Shown one piece after another: positions 1 through 5,582 of a DNA stretch of 6,687 bases. Source of the DNA: VAUL01 sp964603155. GTDB lineage: Bacteria > Desulfobacterota > Desulfuromonadia > Desulfuromonadales > BM103. Where the stretch lies: positions 1-6,687 of the forward strand of contig CAZRTZ010000096.1 in the NCBI GenBank assembly GCA_964603155.1, written 5' to 3'. The position numbers and the translations under genes were made by a program. The notes beneath the pieces were generated by a model. That model was not told the origin of the DNA and made no database searches. It saw nothing but the letters and a program-made list of their open reading frames with translations. Each line of letters starts with the position of its first letter. Within the stretch, counting starts at the first letter, position 1.

Positions 1-29
1 GATTTTCTCTGTCGCCGCGAATATTTCTC

Positions 30-38
30 TGCGATAAT
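30..38 (+). promoter_or_regulatory. Possible extended -10 promoter for lemA
   Basis: The sequence TGCGATAAT matches an extended -10 element: TG, one base, then a hexamer matching TATAAT at five of six positions. It lies about 33 bp before the lemA start. No convincing -35 hexamer is present at 16-18 bp spacing, which is tolerated for extended -10 promoters. This is motif matching only. Confidence 0.35.
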
Positions 39-70
39 TACAACTCAACATCGAACAACAGGAGGCTGTC

Positions 71-649
71 ATGGGAATTGCCGCGCTGATAGGTTTTTAC
101 CTGTTGGTCATCGGCCTGGTCATCGTCCTGCTGGCCGGCATCTACGCGGTTGTTACCTACAACCGCTTCGTCCACCTGAAAACCACGGTCGAATCGGCCC
201 TGAGCGACGTCGACGTGCATCTGACCAAGCGCTACAACCTGATTCCAAACCTGGTCGAGACAGTCAAGGGCTATGCCGAGCATGAGAGCGGGGTCTTCGA
301 GGAGGTCACCGCCCTGCGCTCCAGGGCGATGCAGGCCACCAGCCTCGACGAGAAAGCCCGCTGCGACGACTCCCTGCGCGGCCTGTTCAAGAGTCTCTTC
401 GCCGTGGCCGAGAACTACCCGGCCCTCAAGGCCGACGCCAACTTCCAGCAGTTGCAGAAGACCCTGCAGGAGTTGGAGAACAGCATCGAATCCGGCCGAC
501 GCTACTACAATGCCGCGGTGCGTGAGCACAACATCCTCTTGAACAGCTTTCCGGCCAACATCGTCGGTCGGATGTTCAGCTTCATTGCCCAGCCGTTCTT
601 CGAGAGCGCCGGTGACCAGGAGCGGCAGACGCCGCAGGTCGATTTTTAA
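71..649 (+). CDS. lemA: LemA family membrane-anchored protein
   Basis: This 192-residue protein has the LemA family layout. An N-terminal hydrophobic helix (about residues 4-29) is followed by the conserved stretch around residues 30-70, including DVDVHLTKRYNLIPNLVETV, and then a helical, coiled-coil-like body. Family-typical features are ENYPALKADANFQQLQ (114-129), the RRYYNAAVREHN motif (143-154) and SFPANIVG (159-166). The length is normal for the family. The start is supported by AGGAGG at 60-65, 5 bp before ATG. LemA proteins are anchored in the inner membrane with a helical-bundle domain outside the cytoplasm; their biochemical role is poorly defined. LemA genes often sit beside TPM-domain or HtpX-like genes, but here the next gene is enolase, so the context gives no functional hint. 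The preceding gene lies outside the window. Confidence 0.93.
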   Translation: MGIAALIGFYLLVIGLVIVLLAGIYAVVTYNRFVHLKTTVESALSDVDVHLTKRYNLIPNLVETVKGYAEHESGVFEEVTALRSRAMQATSLDEKARCDDSLRGLFKSLFAVAENYPALKADANFQQLQKTLQELENSIESGRRYYNAAVREHNILLNSFPANIVGRMFSFIAQPFFESAGDQERQTPQVDF

Positions 650-687
650 CGTCAGCAAAAAGGGTTTCCTCATCCGGCTATTTGCAG

Positions 688-693
688 TATAAA
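688..693 (+). promoter_or_regulatory. Weak -10 candidate for eno in the lemA-eno spacer
   Basis: The 94-bp spacer 650-743 contains TATAAA at 688-693, with a poor -35 candidate (TTTCCT, 665-670) 17 bp upstream. No terminator hairpin follows lemA, so eno may also be reached by readthrough from lemA. The eno ribosome binding site, AAGGGAG at 730-736, ends 7 bp before the ATG at 744. The promoter call is tentative. Confidence 0.25.
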
Positions 694-743
694 GACCGCG
701 CACGCCCCGACGACGGGCAAATCATCTGCAAGGGAGCAGCCCC

Positions 744-2171
744 ATGAGCGAAATCATCGATATCTACGCCCGCGAGATTCTCGACTCCCGCGGCAATCCG
801 ACGGTCGAGGTCGAGGTTTACCTGGAGAGCGGCGTGATGGGCCGTGCAGCGGTGCCGAGCGGCGCCTCCACCGGCGAGCGCGAGGCCCTGGAGTTGCGCG
901 ACGGTGACAAGAGCCGCTACCTTGGCAAGGGGGTGCTCAAGGCGGTCAAGCATGTCAACGAGATCATCGCCGAGGCCCTGATCGGCTGGGAAGTCACCGA
1001 CCAGACCGGCATCGACCGCAAGCTGCTGGAACTCGACGGCACCGACTTCAAGAGCAACCTCGGCGCCAACGCCCTGCTCGGCGTCTCCCTGGCGGTTGCC
1101 AAGGCCGCCGCGGAGGAGTCCGGCCTGCCGCTCTACCAGTACCTCGGCGGCGCCAATGCCAAGGAGCTGCCGCTGCCGATGATGAACATCATCAATGGCG
1201 GCGCCCATGCCGATAACAACGTCGACTTTCAGGAATTCATGATCATGCCGGTCGGCGCGGAGAGCTTCGCCGAGGCGCTGCGCATGGGGGCCGAGATCTT
1301 CCACGCCCTGAAGAAGGTCCTCAAGGACAAGGGCTACAACACCGCCGTCGGCGATGAGGGCGGCTTCGCCCCCAATCTGAAGAGCAACGAGGAAGCGCTG
1401 GAAGTCATCATGCAGGCGATCAAGGCCGCCGGCTACAAGGCCGGTGACGACGTCATGCTGGCTCTCGACGTCGCCGCCTCCGAATTCTTCAAGGACGGCA
1501 AGTACACCCTTGGGGCCGAGGCGCAGCCGGTCAAGACCGCGGCTGAACTGATCGAGTTCTACGCCGACCTGGTCGACCGTTACCCGATCGTCTCCATCGA
1601 GGACGGCATGGCCGAGAACGACTGGGACGGCTGGAAGCTGCTGACCGAGCGCCTTGGCGCCCGCATCCAGCTGGTCGGCGACGACCTGTTCGTGACCAAT
1701 ACCAGGATCCTGAAGGAAGGGATCCAGAAGGGGATCGCCAACAGCATCCTGATCAAGGTCAACCAGATCGGCACCCTGACCGAGACCCTCGACGCCATCG
1801 AGATGGCCAAGCGCGCCGGCTACACCGCCGTCGTCTCCCACCGCTCCGGCGAGACCGAGGACACCACCATCGCCGACCTGGCGGTAGCCACCAACGCCGG
1901 CCAGATCAAGACCGGTTCGCTCTCCCGCACCGACCGCATCTGCAAGTACAACCAGCGGCCGCGAGGTCTTTTACAACCTGCGCTGATCAGCGCTTGCCCG
2001 TGTAACGCAAAAGCCCGGGGCCAAATGGCTCCGGGCTTTTTTTCTGCGACGGCCGCGGCGGGGGTGTTTCACTGGCTCCGGTGGCGCTCCAGGCAGCTGC
2101 TGAGTCCCTCCAGGAAGGCCGTGCGCAACTCCGCCGGTTCCAGCACTTCGACATGTGGCACGAAGCCGTAG
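744..2171 (+). CDS. eno: Enolase with a deleted and frameshifted 3' end
   Basis: Enolase (phosphopyruvate hydratase) interconverts 2-phosphoglycerate and phosphoenolpyruvate in glycolysis and gluconeogenesis. Residues 1-404 are a canonical enolase: EILDSRGNPTVEVEV (11-25), the SGAST substrate loop (39-43), MMNIINGGAHADNN (146-159), catalytic Glu205 in GDEGG, Mg ligands Asp242, Glu286 and Asp313, catalytic Lys338 in ILIKVNQ, HRS at 366-368, and Lys389. After KYNQ (residue 404) the family continues with about 15 residues of a C-terminal helix and then a GREVFYNLR-type end. Here those 15 residues are absent. GREVFYNLR plus TGA is encoded at 1957-1986, but one frame over. The open frame instead adds 71 unrelated residues, crosses a terminator and stops at 2169-2171 inside the opposing WYL gene. 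An intact protein would be about 428 residues (404+15+9), the usual length. All active-site residues survive, but the C-terminal helix is lost. Identity is certain; whether the lesion is genuine is open. Confidence 0.95.
   Translation: MSEIIDIYAREILDSRGNPTVEVEVYLESGVMGRAAVPSGASTGEREALELRDGDKSRYLGKGVLKAVKHVNEIIAEALIGWEVTDQTGIDRKLLELDGTDFKSNLGANALLGVSLAVAKAAAEESGLPLYQYLGGANAKELPLPMMNIINGGAHADNNVDFQEFMIMPVGAESFAEALRMGAEIFHALKKVLKDKGYNTAVGDEGGFAPNLKSNEEALEVIMQAIKAAGYKAGDDVMLALDVAASEFFKDGKYTLGAEAQPVKTAAELIEFYADLVDRYPIVSIEDGMAENDWDGWKLLTERLGARIQLVGDDLFVTNTRILKEGIQKGIANSILIKVNQIGTLTETLDAIEMAKRAGYTAVVSHRSGETEDTTIADLAVATNAGQIKTGSLSRTDRICKYNQRPRGLLQPALISACPCNAKARGQMAPGFFSATAAAGVFHWLRWRSRQLLSPSRKAVRNSAGSSTSTCGTKP
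1955..1986 (+). other. Deletion junction and stranded native C-terminus of enolase
   Basis: The junction lies right after the Gln404 codon (1953-1955). From 1957 the +1-shifted frame reads Gly-Arg-Glu-Val-Phe-Tyr-Asn-Leu-Arg and TGA (1984-1986), the expected enolase ending, 23 bp before the terminator begins. The frame offset requires a missing length of 2 modulo 3. The missing residues in the family (about 15) point to about 44 bp. The junction forms GCGGCCGC (1955-1962), a NotI site, which may be chance in GC-rich DNA. A short GC microhomology at the two ends of the lost segment is possible but cannot be tested here. Confidence 0.85.
2009..2043 (+). terminator. Strong intrinsic terminator after eno, probably bidirectional
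   Basis: An 11-bp stem (2012-2022 with 2027-2037, one G-T wobble) with an AAAT tetraloop is followed by seven T residues (2037-2043). Four A residues (2009-2012) precede the stem, so the same hairpin read on the - strand is followed by TTTT. It can therefore also terminate the converging WYL gene, which ends at 2069. Its position 23 bp after the native enolase stop at 1986 supports that stop as the ancestral gene end. Confidence 0.92.
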
Positions 2172-3073
2172 AGCCAGGCGAGGATCTCGGTTTTTCCCCC
2201 CGCCTCCAGGGCGAGGATGACGCTGCCGTCGTCAAGTCGTTCGATCGTCTGGCTCGGATGCCAGTGCCGCTCGGTGGCCAAATGGGCGATTTCGGCGGCG
2301 ATCCGCACGCGGATGGCCATCGGTGCTTCCCGCACCAGGCCGAAGGCGCCGCCGGTCAACTGCTCGGCGGAAAAGTCTTCCGGGACCTCGAAGCGCTCCC
2401 TGGTCAGTTCCACCCCCTGGACGCGGTCGACCAGAAAGAGCCGCATGGCCTGGCGGTTATGGGCATAGCCGCCGAGATACAGGGCCCCCTGGGTGAAGAG
2501 CAGGGTGTAGGGGTCGAACAGGTAGGTTTCCGTCTGGCGGCGCGCCGGGGCGTAGTGCAGCCTGATCCGGTACTGGAAGAGCAGGGCTTCGCGCAAGTCG
2601 GCGAGGATCTGGCGCTGGCCGTGATAATCATGGACGCCGAGGAAGCGCGGCGCCACCGCTTCGGCGAGCCGCTCGAGATGGGCGACGCTGCGCGGCGGCA
2701 AACTGGAACGGATCCGGCCGAAGATGGCGTCGAGATCGTCCTGGAACGGGGTCCCCTGCAGAAAGCCGAGCTGGCCGCGGCACAGGTAGAGCGTCATCAG
2801 TTCGGGGAGGGAGAAGGTAATCGGCGGCAGGTTCTTGAAGCCGGTGACGAAACGGTAGAGCACGGTGCCGTCGTCCTGACGTTCGGGGACCAGCGGGTAG
2901 CCGGCGGCGCCGATCGCCTCGAGGTCGCGATAGACGGTGCGTCTGGTCACTCCGCACTCCTCGGCGAGTTCGTCGACCGTGGCGCCGAAGCGGGCCTCGA
3001 GGATGCGGATGACGTCATGCAGGCGGGACGCCTGGCTGTATTTCTTGGCGGGTTTGCCGGGACGGTTGGTCAT
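2069..3073 (-). CDS. WYL-domain transcriptional regulator (HTH_11-WYL-WCX)
   Basis: From the ATG at 3073 the protein has 334 residues. Residues about 12-65 form a DeoR-like winged helix-turn-helix: SRLHDVIRILEA, then VDELAEECGVTRRTVYRDLEAIG with the RRTVYRDL recognition-helix signature. Residues about 155-225 form a WYL domain: RIRLHYAPARRQTETYLFDPY and ALYLGGYAHNRQAMRLFLVDRV, with LYL in place of WYL. The C-terminal ~85 residues, ending in EILAWLYGFVPHVEVLEPAELR and a final helix, match the WCX wing domain. WYL regulators bind DNA through the N-terminus and a ligand, often nucleic acid or nucleotide, through WYL; some control phage-defence or DNA-damage genes, but none are visible here. The frame opens at a GTG at 3157, but that extension would translate the palindrome, so 3073 is preferred. 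No clear Shine-Dalgarno precedes 3073. The target is unknown; autoregulation is possible. Confidence 0.9.
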   Translation of the reverse strand: MTNRPGKPAKKYSQASRLHDVIRILEARFGATVDELAEECGVTRRTVYRDLEAIGAAGYPLVPERQDDGTVLYRFVTGFKNLPPITFSLPELMTLYLCRGQLGFLQGTPFQDDLDAIFGRIRSSLPPRSVAHLERLAEAVAPRFLGVHDYHGQRQILADLREALLFQYRIRLHYAPARRQTETYLFDPYTLLFTQGALYLGGYAHNRQAMRLFLVDRVQGVELTRERFEVPEDFSAEQLTGGAFGLVREAPMAIRVRIAAEIAHLATERHWHPSQTIERLDDGSVILALEAGGKTEILAWLYGFVPHVEVLEPAELRTAFLEGLSSCLERHRSQ

Positions 3074-3116
3074 GGGTGTGAGGTTGTCGGGCAGGGTTCG
3101 GGGTGGCTTGTCGCTT

Positions 3117-3162
3117 GTTAAGTGGTTAAGTGGTTGCCGACTCAACCACTTAACCACTCAAC
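3117..3162. repeat. Perfect 16-bp inverted repeat made of tandem octamers
   Basis: AGTGGTTAAGTGGTTG (3121-3136) is exactly repeated in reverse complement at 3143-3158, with a 6-bp loop (3137-3142). After one mismatch (3120/3159), GTT (3117-3119) pairs with AAC (3160-3162). Each arm is a tandem of the octamer AGTGGTTR, giving four copies in all. It lies 12 bp past the mgtC stop and about 50 bp upstream of the WYL start, in - strand order. There is no T-run on either side, so it is not a canonical terminator. It may be an operator, an mRNA 3'-end stabiliser or a dispersed intergenic repeat. Confidence 0.9.
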
Positions 3163-3169
3163 GAATTGA

Positions 3170-3871
3170 CTAGTGATAGCGAATCTTGCGCACGCCTTCC
3201 AGGAGCATGACGGCTTCGGTCAACTCCCGTCCCATGCGGCGGCGGTGCTGGGTGAGGATGTACTCGAAGGTGATCTCGCCGTGCTGCAGGTCGATGTGGG
3301 AACGGATGTCGGTGATGCGCAGGTGCCGCTCCGCGAAGAGCTCTTCGAGTTCGTCCTGCAGCCCCGACCGGTTGGCGGCGGTCACGGCGATGTCGAGGTA
3401 GCGGTCCTTGTTGATGACCGGTTCGAGCTTCTTGAGGAAGATCAGACTGAGCAGGGCCAGGGCCGTCGCCATCACCCCGGGGACGAAAAGCCCCATGCCG
3501 AAGGCCATCCCCAGCCCCGCCACCAGCCACAGACTGGCCGCGGTGGTCAGCCCGCGCACGCTGGCCCCCTCCTTGATGATCACCCCGGCGCCGAGGAAGC
3601 CGATGCCGACCACAATCTGCGCCGCGACGCGGGCCGGGTCAAGGCGCATCGACGAAGTGCCGTCCAGTGCCGCATACTTAAGGTGAAAGGCCTCGGAGAC
3701 CACGGTGATGAGGCAGGCGCCGAGAGCCACCAGCAGATGCGTACGCAGCCCGGCCGGCCGACCGTGCTTCTCCCGCTCCAGGCCGATCGCTGCGCCTGCC
3801 AGGGCGGCCAGCAGGAGCTTGACCAGGATCGCCAGCTCGAAGCTGCCGTTGATGGTGTCGGCGAAGAACAT
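3170..3871 (-). CDS. MgtC/SapB family membrane protein with C-terminal cytoplasmic domain
   Basis: This 233-residue protein carries the MgtC/SapB signatures: AALAGAAIGLEREKHGRPAG (22-41) continuing into a hydrophobic segment to about 60, GIGFLGAGVIIKEG (89-102), and RGLTTAASLWLVAGLGMAFG (106-125). Hydrophobic segments at about 12-31, 43-60, 82-99, 108-127 and 129-147 suggest five membrane spans, followed by a soluble tail (about 155-233) resembling the ACT-like domain of longer MgtC homologues. MgtC proteins in pathogens support growth in low Mg2+ and inside macrophages and affect the F1Fo ATP synthase; the role of environmental homologues is largely unknown. The ATG at 3871 lies 4 bp after the guaA stop, with GGGAG inside the guaA end, so translation is probably coupled to guaA. 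There is no sign of an independent promoter or of an Mg2+-sensing leader. I use no gene symbol because function has not been shown for this subgroup. Confidence 0.92.
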   Translation of the reverse strand: MFFADTINGSFELAILVKLLLAALAGAAIGLEREKHGRPAGLRTHLLVALGACLITVVSEAFHLKYAALDGTSSMRLDPARVAAQIVVGIGFLGAGVIIKEGASVRGLTTAASLWLVAGLGMAFGMGLFVPGVMATALALLSLIFLKKLEPVINKDRYLDIAVTAANRSGLQDELEELFAERHLRITDIRSHIDLQHGEITFEYILTQHRRRMGRELTEAVMLLEGVRKIRYH

Positions 3872-3875
3872 CAGG

Positions 3876-5432
3876 TCACTCCCACTCTATCGTCGCCGGT
3901 GGCTTGCTCGACACGTCATACACCACCCGGTTCACCCCGCGCACCTCGTTGATGATGCGGTTGGAAATGCGTGCCAGGTCCGCGTAGGGGAGGGGATACC
4001 AGCCGGCGGTCATGAAGTCCTTGGTCTCCACGGCGCGCAGGGCGACGACATACTCGTAGGTGCGGCCGTCACCCATGACGCCGACGCTCTTTACCGGCAG
4101 AAAGACCGCGAAAGCCTGGCTGATCTTGTCGTAGTGGCCGCTCTGATAGAGTTCGTCGATGTAGATGGCGTCGGCGTGGCGCAGGATGTCGCAATAGTCC
4201 TTCTTCACCTCGCCGAGGATGCGCACCCCCAAGCCCGGTCCCGGGAAGGGGTGGCGCCAGACCATGCGGTGCGGCAGCCCCAATTCCTCGCCGATGGCGC
4301 GGACCTCGTCCTTGAACAGTTCGCGCAGCGGCTCGAGCAATTTGAGTTTCATGTAATCCGGCAGGCCGCCGACGTTGTGATGGCTCTTGATGTTGTGGGC
4401 CTTGCCGGTCTTGGCTCCCGCCGACTCGATGACATCCGGGTAGATCGTCCCCTGGGCCAGCCAGTTGGCGTTCGGCAGCTTCTTCGATTCCTCCTCGAAG
4501 ATGTCGACGAACAGGTTGCCGATGATTTTGCGCTTGGCTTCCGGGTCGGTCACGCCGGCCAGTTTGCTTAAGAAACGCTCCTCAGCGTCGACGCGAATCA
4601 CCTTGACGCCGAGATTCTCGGCGAAGGTCGCCATCACCTGGTCCCCCTCGCCGAGACGCAAAAGGCCGTTGTCGACGAAGACGCAGGTGAGCTGGTCGCC
4701 GATGGCGCGGTGGATCAGCGCCGCCGCCACCGACGAGTCGACCCCCCCGGAGAGGCCGAGAATCACCTGCTCGCTGCCGACCTGGGCGCGGATGCGGGCC
4801 ACCGCGTCCTCGATGATGTGCCCGGGCGTCCACTGTCCGGTGCAGCGGCAGATCTTGCGCACGAAGGTGTCGAGCAACAGCTCGCCCCTGGGAGTGTGAT
4901 TGACCTCCGGGTGGAACTGCACGCCGTAGAGGTTGCGGCTCACGTCCTGGATGGCGCAGACCGGGGCGTTGGCGGTCCCTGCGACGACCTCAAAACCGGG
5001 CGGAACGACCTCGACGTGATCGCCGTGGCTCATCCACACCGGGCTGTGTCCTTCGGCGAAAAAGCCGTCGAAGAGCGGGCCGGGCTTGCCGGCGGCAAGG
5101 AGGTCGGCGTGGCCGAACTCGCGTTTCCCAGCCGGCACCACCTGCCCGCCGAAGTGACGGCTCATCAGCTGCATGCCGTAGCAGATGCCGAGGACCGGCA
5201 CGCCGAGTTCGAACAGCTCCTCGGTGACCGCCGGGGCCCCCTCGTCGTAGACCGACTTCGGGCCCCCGGAGAGGATGATCCCCGTGGGTTTGAAAGCGCG
5301 GATCGCGTCCAGCCCCATGTCGAAGGGGTGCAGTTCGCAGTAGACGTGAGCCTCGCGCACCCGCCGTGCGATCAGCTGGGTGTACTGAGAGCCAAAATCA
5401 AGGATGAGGATCTTTTCTGAATGGATGTCCAT
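3876..5432 (-). CDS. guaA: GMP synthase (glutamine-hydrolysing)
   Basis: GuaA converts XMP, ATP and glutamine to GMP. From the ATG at 5432 it has 518 residues, a normal length. The N-terminal class I glutamine amidotransferase domain shows ILDFGSQYTQLIARRVRE (9-26), the SGGPKSVYDEGAP loop (55-67), the nucleophile Cys84 in GICYGMQ, and the His174/Glu176 pair in QFHPEVNHTPRG. The ATP pyrophosphatase domain has the P-loop SGGVDSS (228-234), FVDNGLLR (252-259), QGTIYPDVIESAG (327-339) and HHNVGGLPDYMKLKLLEPLR (351-370). The C-terminal dimerisation domain has HPFPGPGLGVRILGEV (394-409) and ends in SSKPPATIEWE. All catalytic residues are present. The frame is open back to 5519, but that extension lies in the repeat element; the 5432 start has GAAGGA at the correct distance and the expected N-terminus. 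It lies 150 bp downstream of guaB, a classic guaBA pair. Confidence 0.97.
   Translation of the reverse strand: MDIHSEKILILDFGSQYTQLIARRVREAHVYCELHPFDMGLDAIRAFKPTGIILSGGPKSVYDEGAPAVTEELFELGVPVLGICYGMQLMSRHFGGQVVPAGKREFGHADLLAAGKPGPLFDGFFAEGHSPVWMSHGDHVEVVPPGFEVVAGTANAPVCAIQDVSRNLYGVQFHPEVNHTPRGELLLDTFVRKICRCTGQWTPGHIIEDAVARIRAQVGSEQVILGLSGGVDSSVAAALIHRAIGDQLTCVFVDNGLLRLGEGDQVMATFAENLGVKVIRVDAEERFLSKLAGVTDPEAKRKIIGNLFVDIFEEESKKLPNANWLAQGTIYPDVIESAGAKTGKAHNIKSHHNVGGLPDYMKLKLLEPLRELFKDEVRAIGEELGLPHRMVWRHPFPGPGLGVRILGEVKKDYCDILRHADAIYIDELYQSGHYDKISQAFAVFLPVKSVGVMGDGRTYEYVVALRAVETKDFMTAGWYPLPYADLARISNRIINEVRGVNRVVYDVSSKPPATIEWE
3879..3883 (-). promoter_or_regulatory. Ribosome binding site of the mgtC-like gene inside guaA
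   Basis: On the - strand the last guaA codons, Trp-Glu-stop (TGGGAGTGA), contain GGGAG 7 bp before the ATG at 3871. This fixes the mgtC start and implies that ribosomes finishing guaA can reinitiate on the next gene. Confidence 0.7.
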
Positions 5433-5436
5433 GCTG

Positions 5437-5442
5437 TCCTTC
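5437..5442 (-). promoter_or_regulatory. Ribosome binding site of guaA
   Basis: GAAGGA on the - strand (TCCTTC at 5437-5442 on the + strand) lies 4 bp before the ATG at 5432. It supports this start over the upstream in-frame codons at 5519 and 5465. The repeat element ends only 3 bp further upstream (5446), so folding of the repeat could affect access to this site. Confidence 0.6.
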
Positions 5443-5445
5443 GGG

Positions 5446-5564
5446 GGCCGCTGAAAAGGGCCCATCTGCGTTGTTACCCTCGGACTCGTCGCTGCGACGT
5501 ACCCAAGGGTACGCCTCACTCCTCGCCCTTCGGGCGCCTAGCATCTCGACCCTTTTGAGCGGCC
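5446..5564. repeat. 119-bp hairpin-rich intergenic repeat with terminal inverted repeats
   Basis: The ends are GGCCGCTGAAAAGGG (5446-5460) and CCCTTTTGAGCGGCC (5550-5564), inverted copies that differ at one base. Inside are three small hairpins: CGTCG-CTG-CGACG (5487-5499), CGTACCC-AA-GGGTACG (5498-5513, overlapping the first by two bases and so probably alternative or stacked) and CGCCC-TTC-GGGCG (5524-5536). No target-site duplication is evident. No protein is encoded: the only frame through it is the spurious upstream extension of guaA. The sequence resembles intergenic repeats I recall from Geobacter and Desulfuromonas relatives, but I could not check copy number. It fills most of the guaB-guaA spacer and would be transcribed as part of the guaBA mRNA. 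It may be a MITE-like or REP-like element now acting in mRNA folding or stability. Confidence 0.82.
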
Positions 5565-5582
5565 TGGTCAGCGATTGCTTCG

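Noticed and set aside
678..1841. Long open frame on the - strand opposite enolase (387 codons)
   Set aside because: It is a high-GC shadow frame. The + strand encodes an unmistakable enolase, and the antisense product is rich in Gly, Val, Leu and Asp with no recognisable domain.
1955..1962. NotI site at the enolase junction as proof of a cloning or vector artefact
   Set aside because: GCGGCCGC can arise by chance in GC-rich DNA, and the bases fit the expected Gly-Arg codons of the native C-terminus. No vector sequence is seen.
1953..1986. Programmed ribosomal frameshifting in enolase
   Set aside because: A frameshift alone would restore the GREVFYNLR ending but not the ~15 missing helix residues. 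There is no slippery heptamer at the junction. A deletion fits better.
2081..3121. Long open frame on the + strand opposite the WYL regulator (346 codons)
   Set aside because: It is an antisense shadow of a gene with clear HTH, WYL and WCX domains. It has no recognisable family and is low-complexity in charged residues and Gly.
2069..3157. Phage-defence island marked by the WYL regulator
   Set aside because: WYL regulators can control defence systems, but the neighbours are eno, an mgtC-like gene and guaBA. No nuclease, methylase, toxin or other defence gene is in the window.
3121..3158. Palindrome as a rho-independent terminator for the mgtC-like gene
   Set aside because: No run of T follows the stem on either strand. 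The stem is AT/GC-mixed and built of tandem octamers, unlike the clear terminator at 2009-2043.
3173..5420. Open frames on the + strand opposite the mgtC-like gene and guaA (3173-3952, 3705-4571, 4710-5420)
   Set aside because: All mirror strongly conserved genes on the - strand and show no motifs or plausible ribosome binding sites. They are explained by codon bias in GC-rich DNA.
5433..5582. Guanine/purine riboswitch or separate guaA promoter in the guaB-guaA spacer
   Set aside because: No purine-riboswitch three-way junction with its conserved core was recognised, and no -10/-35 pair stands out. The folded structure is explained by the TIR-bounded repeat.
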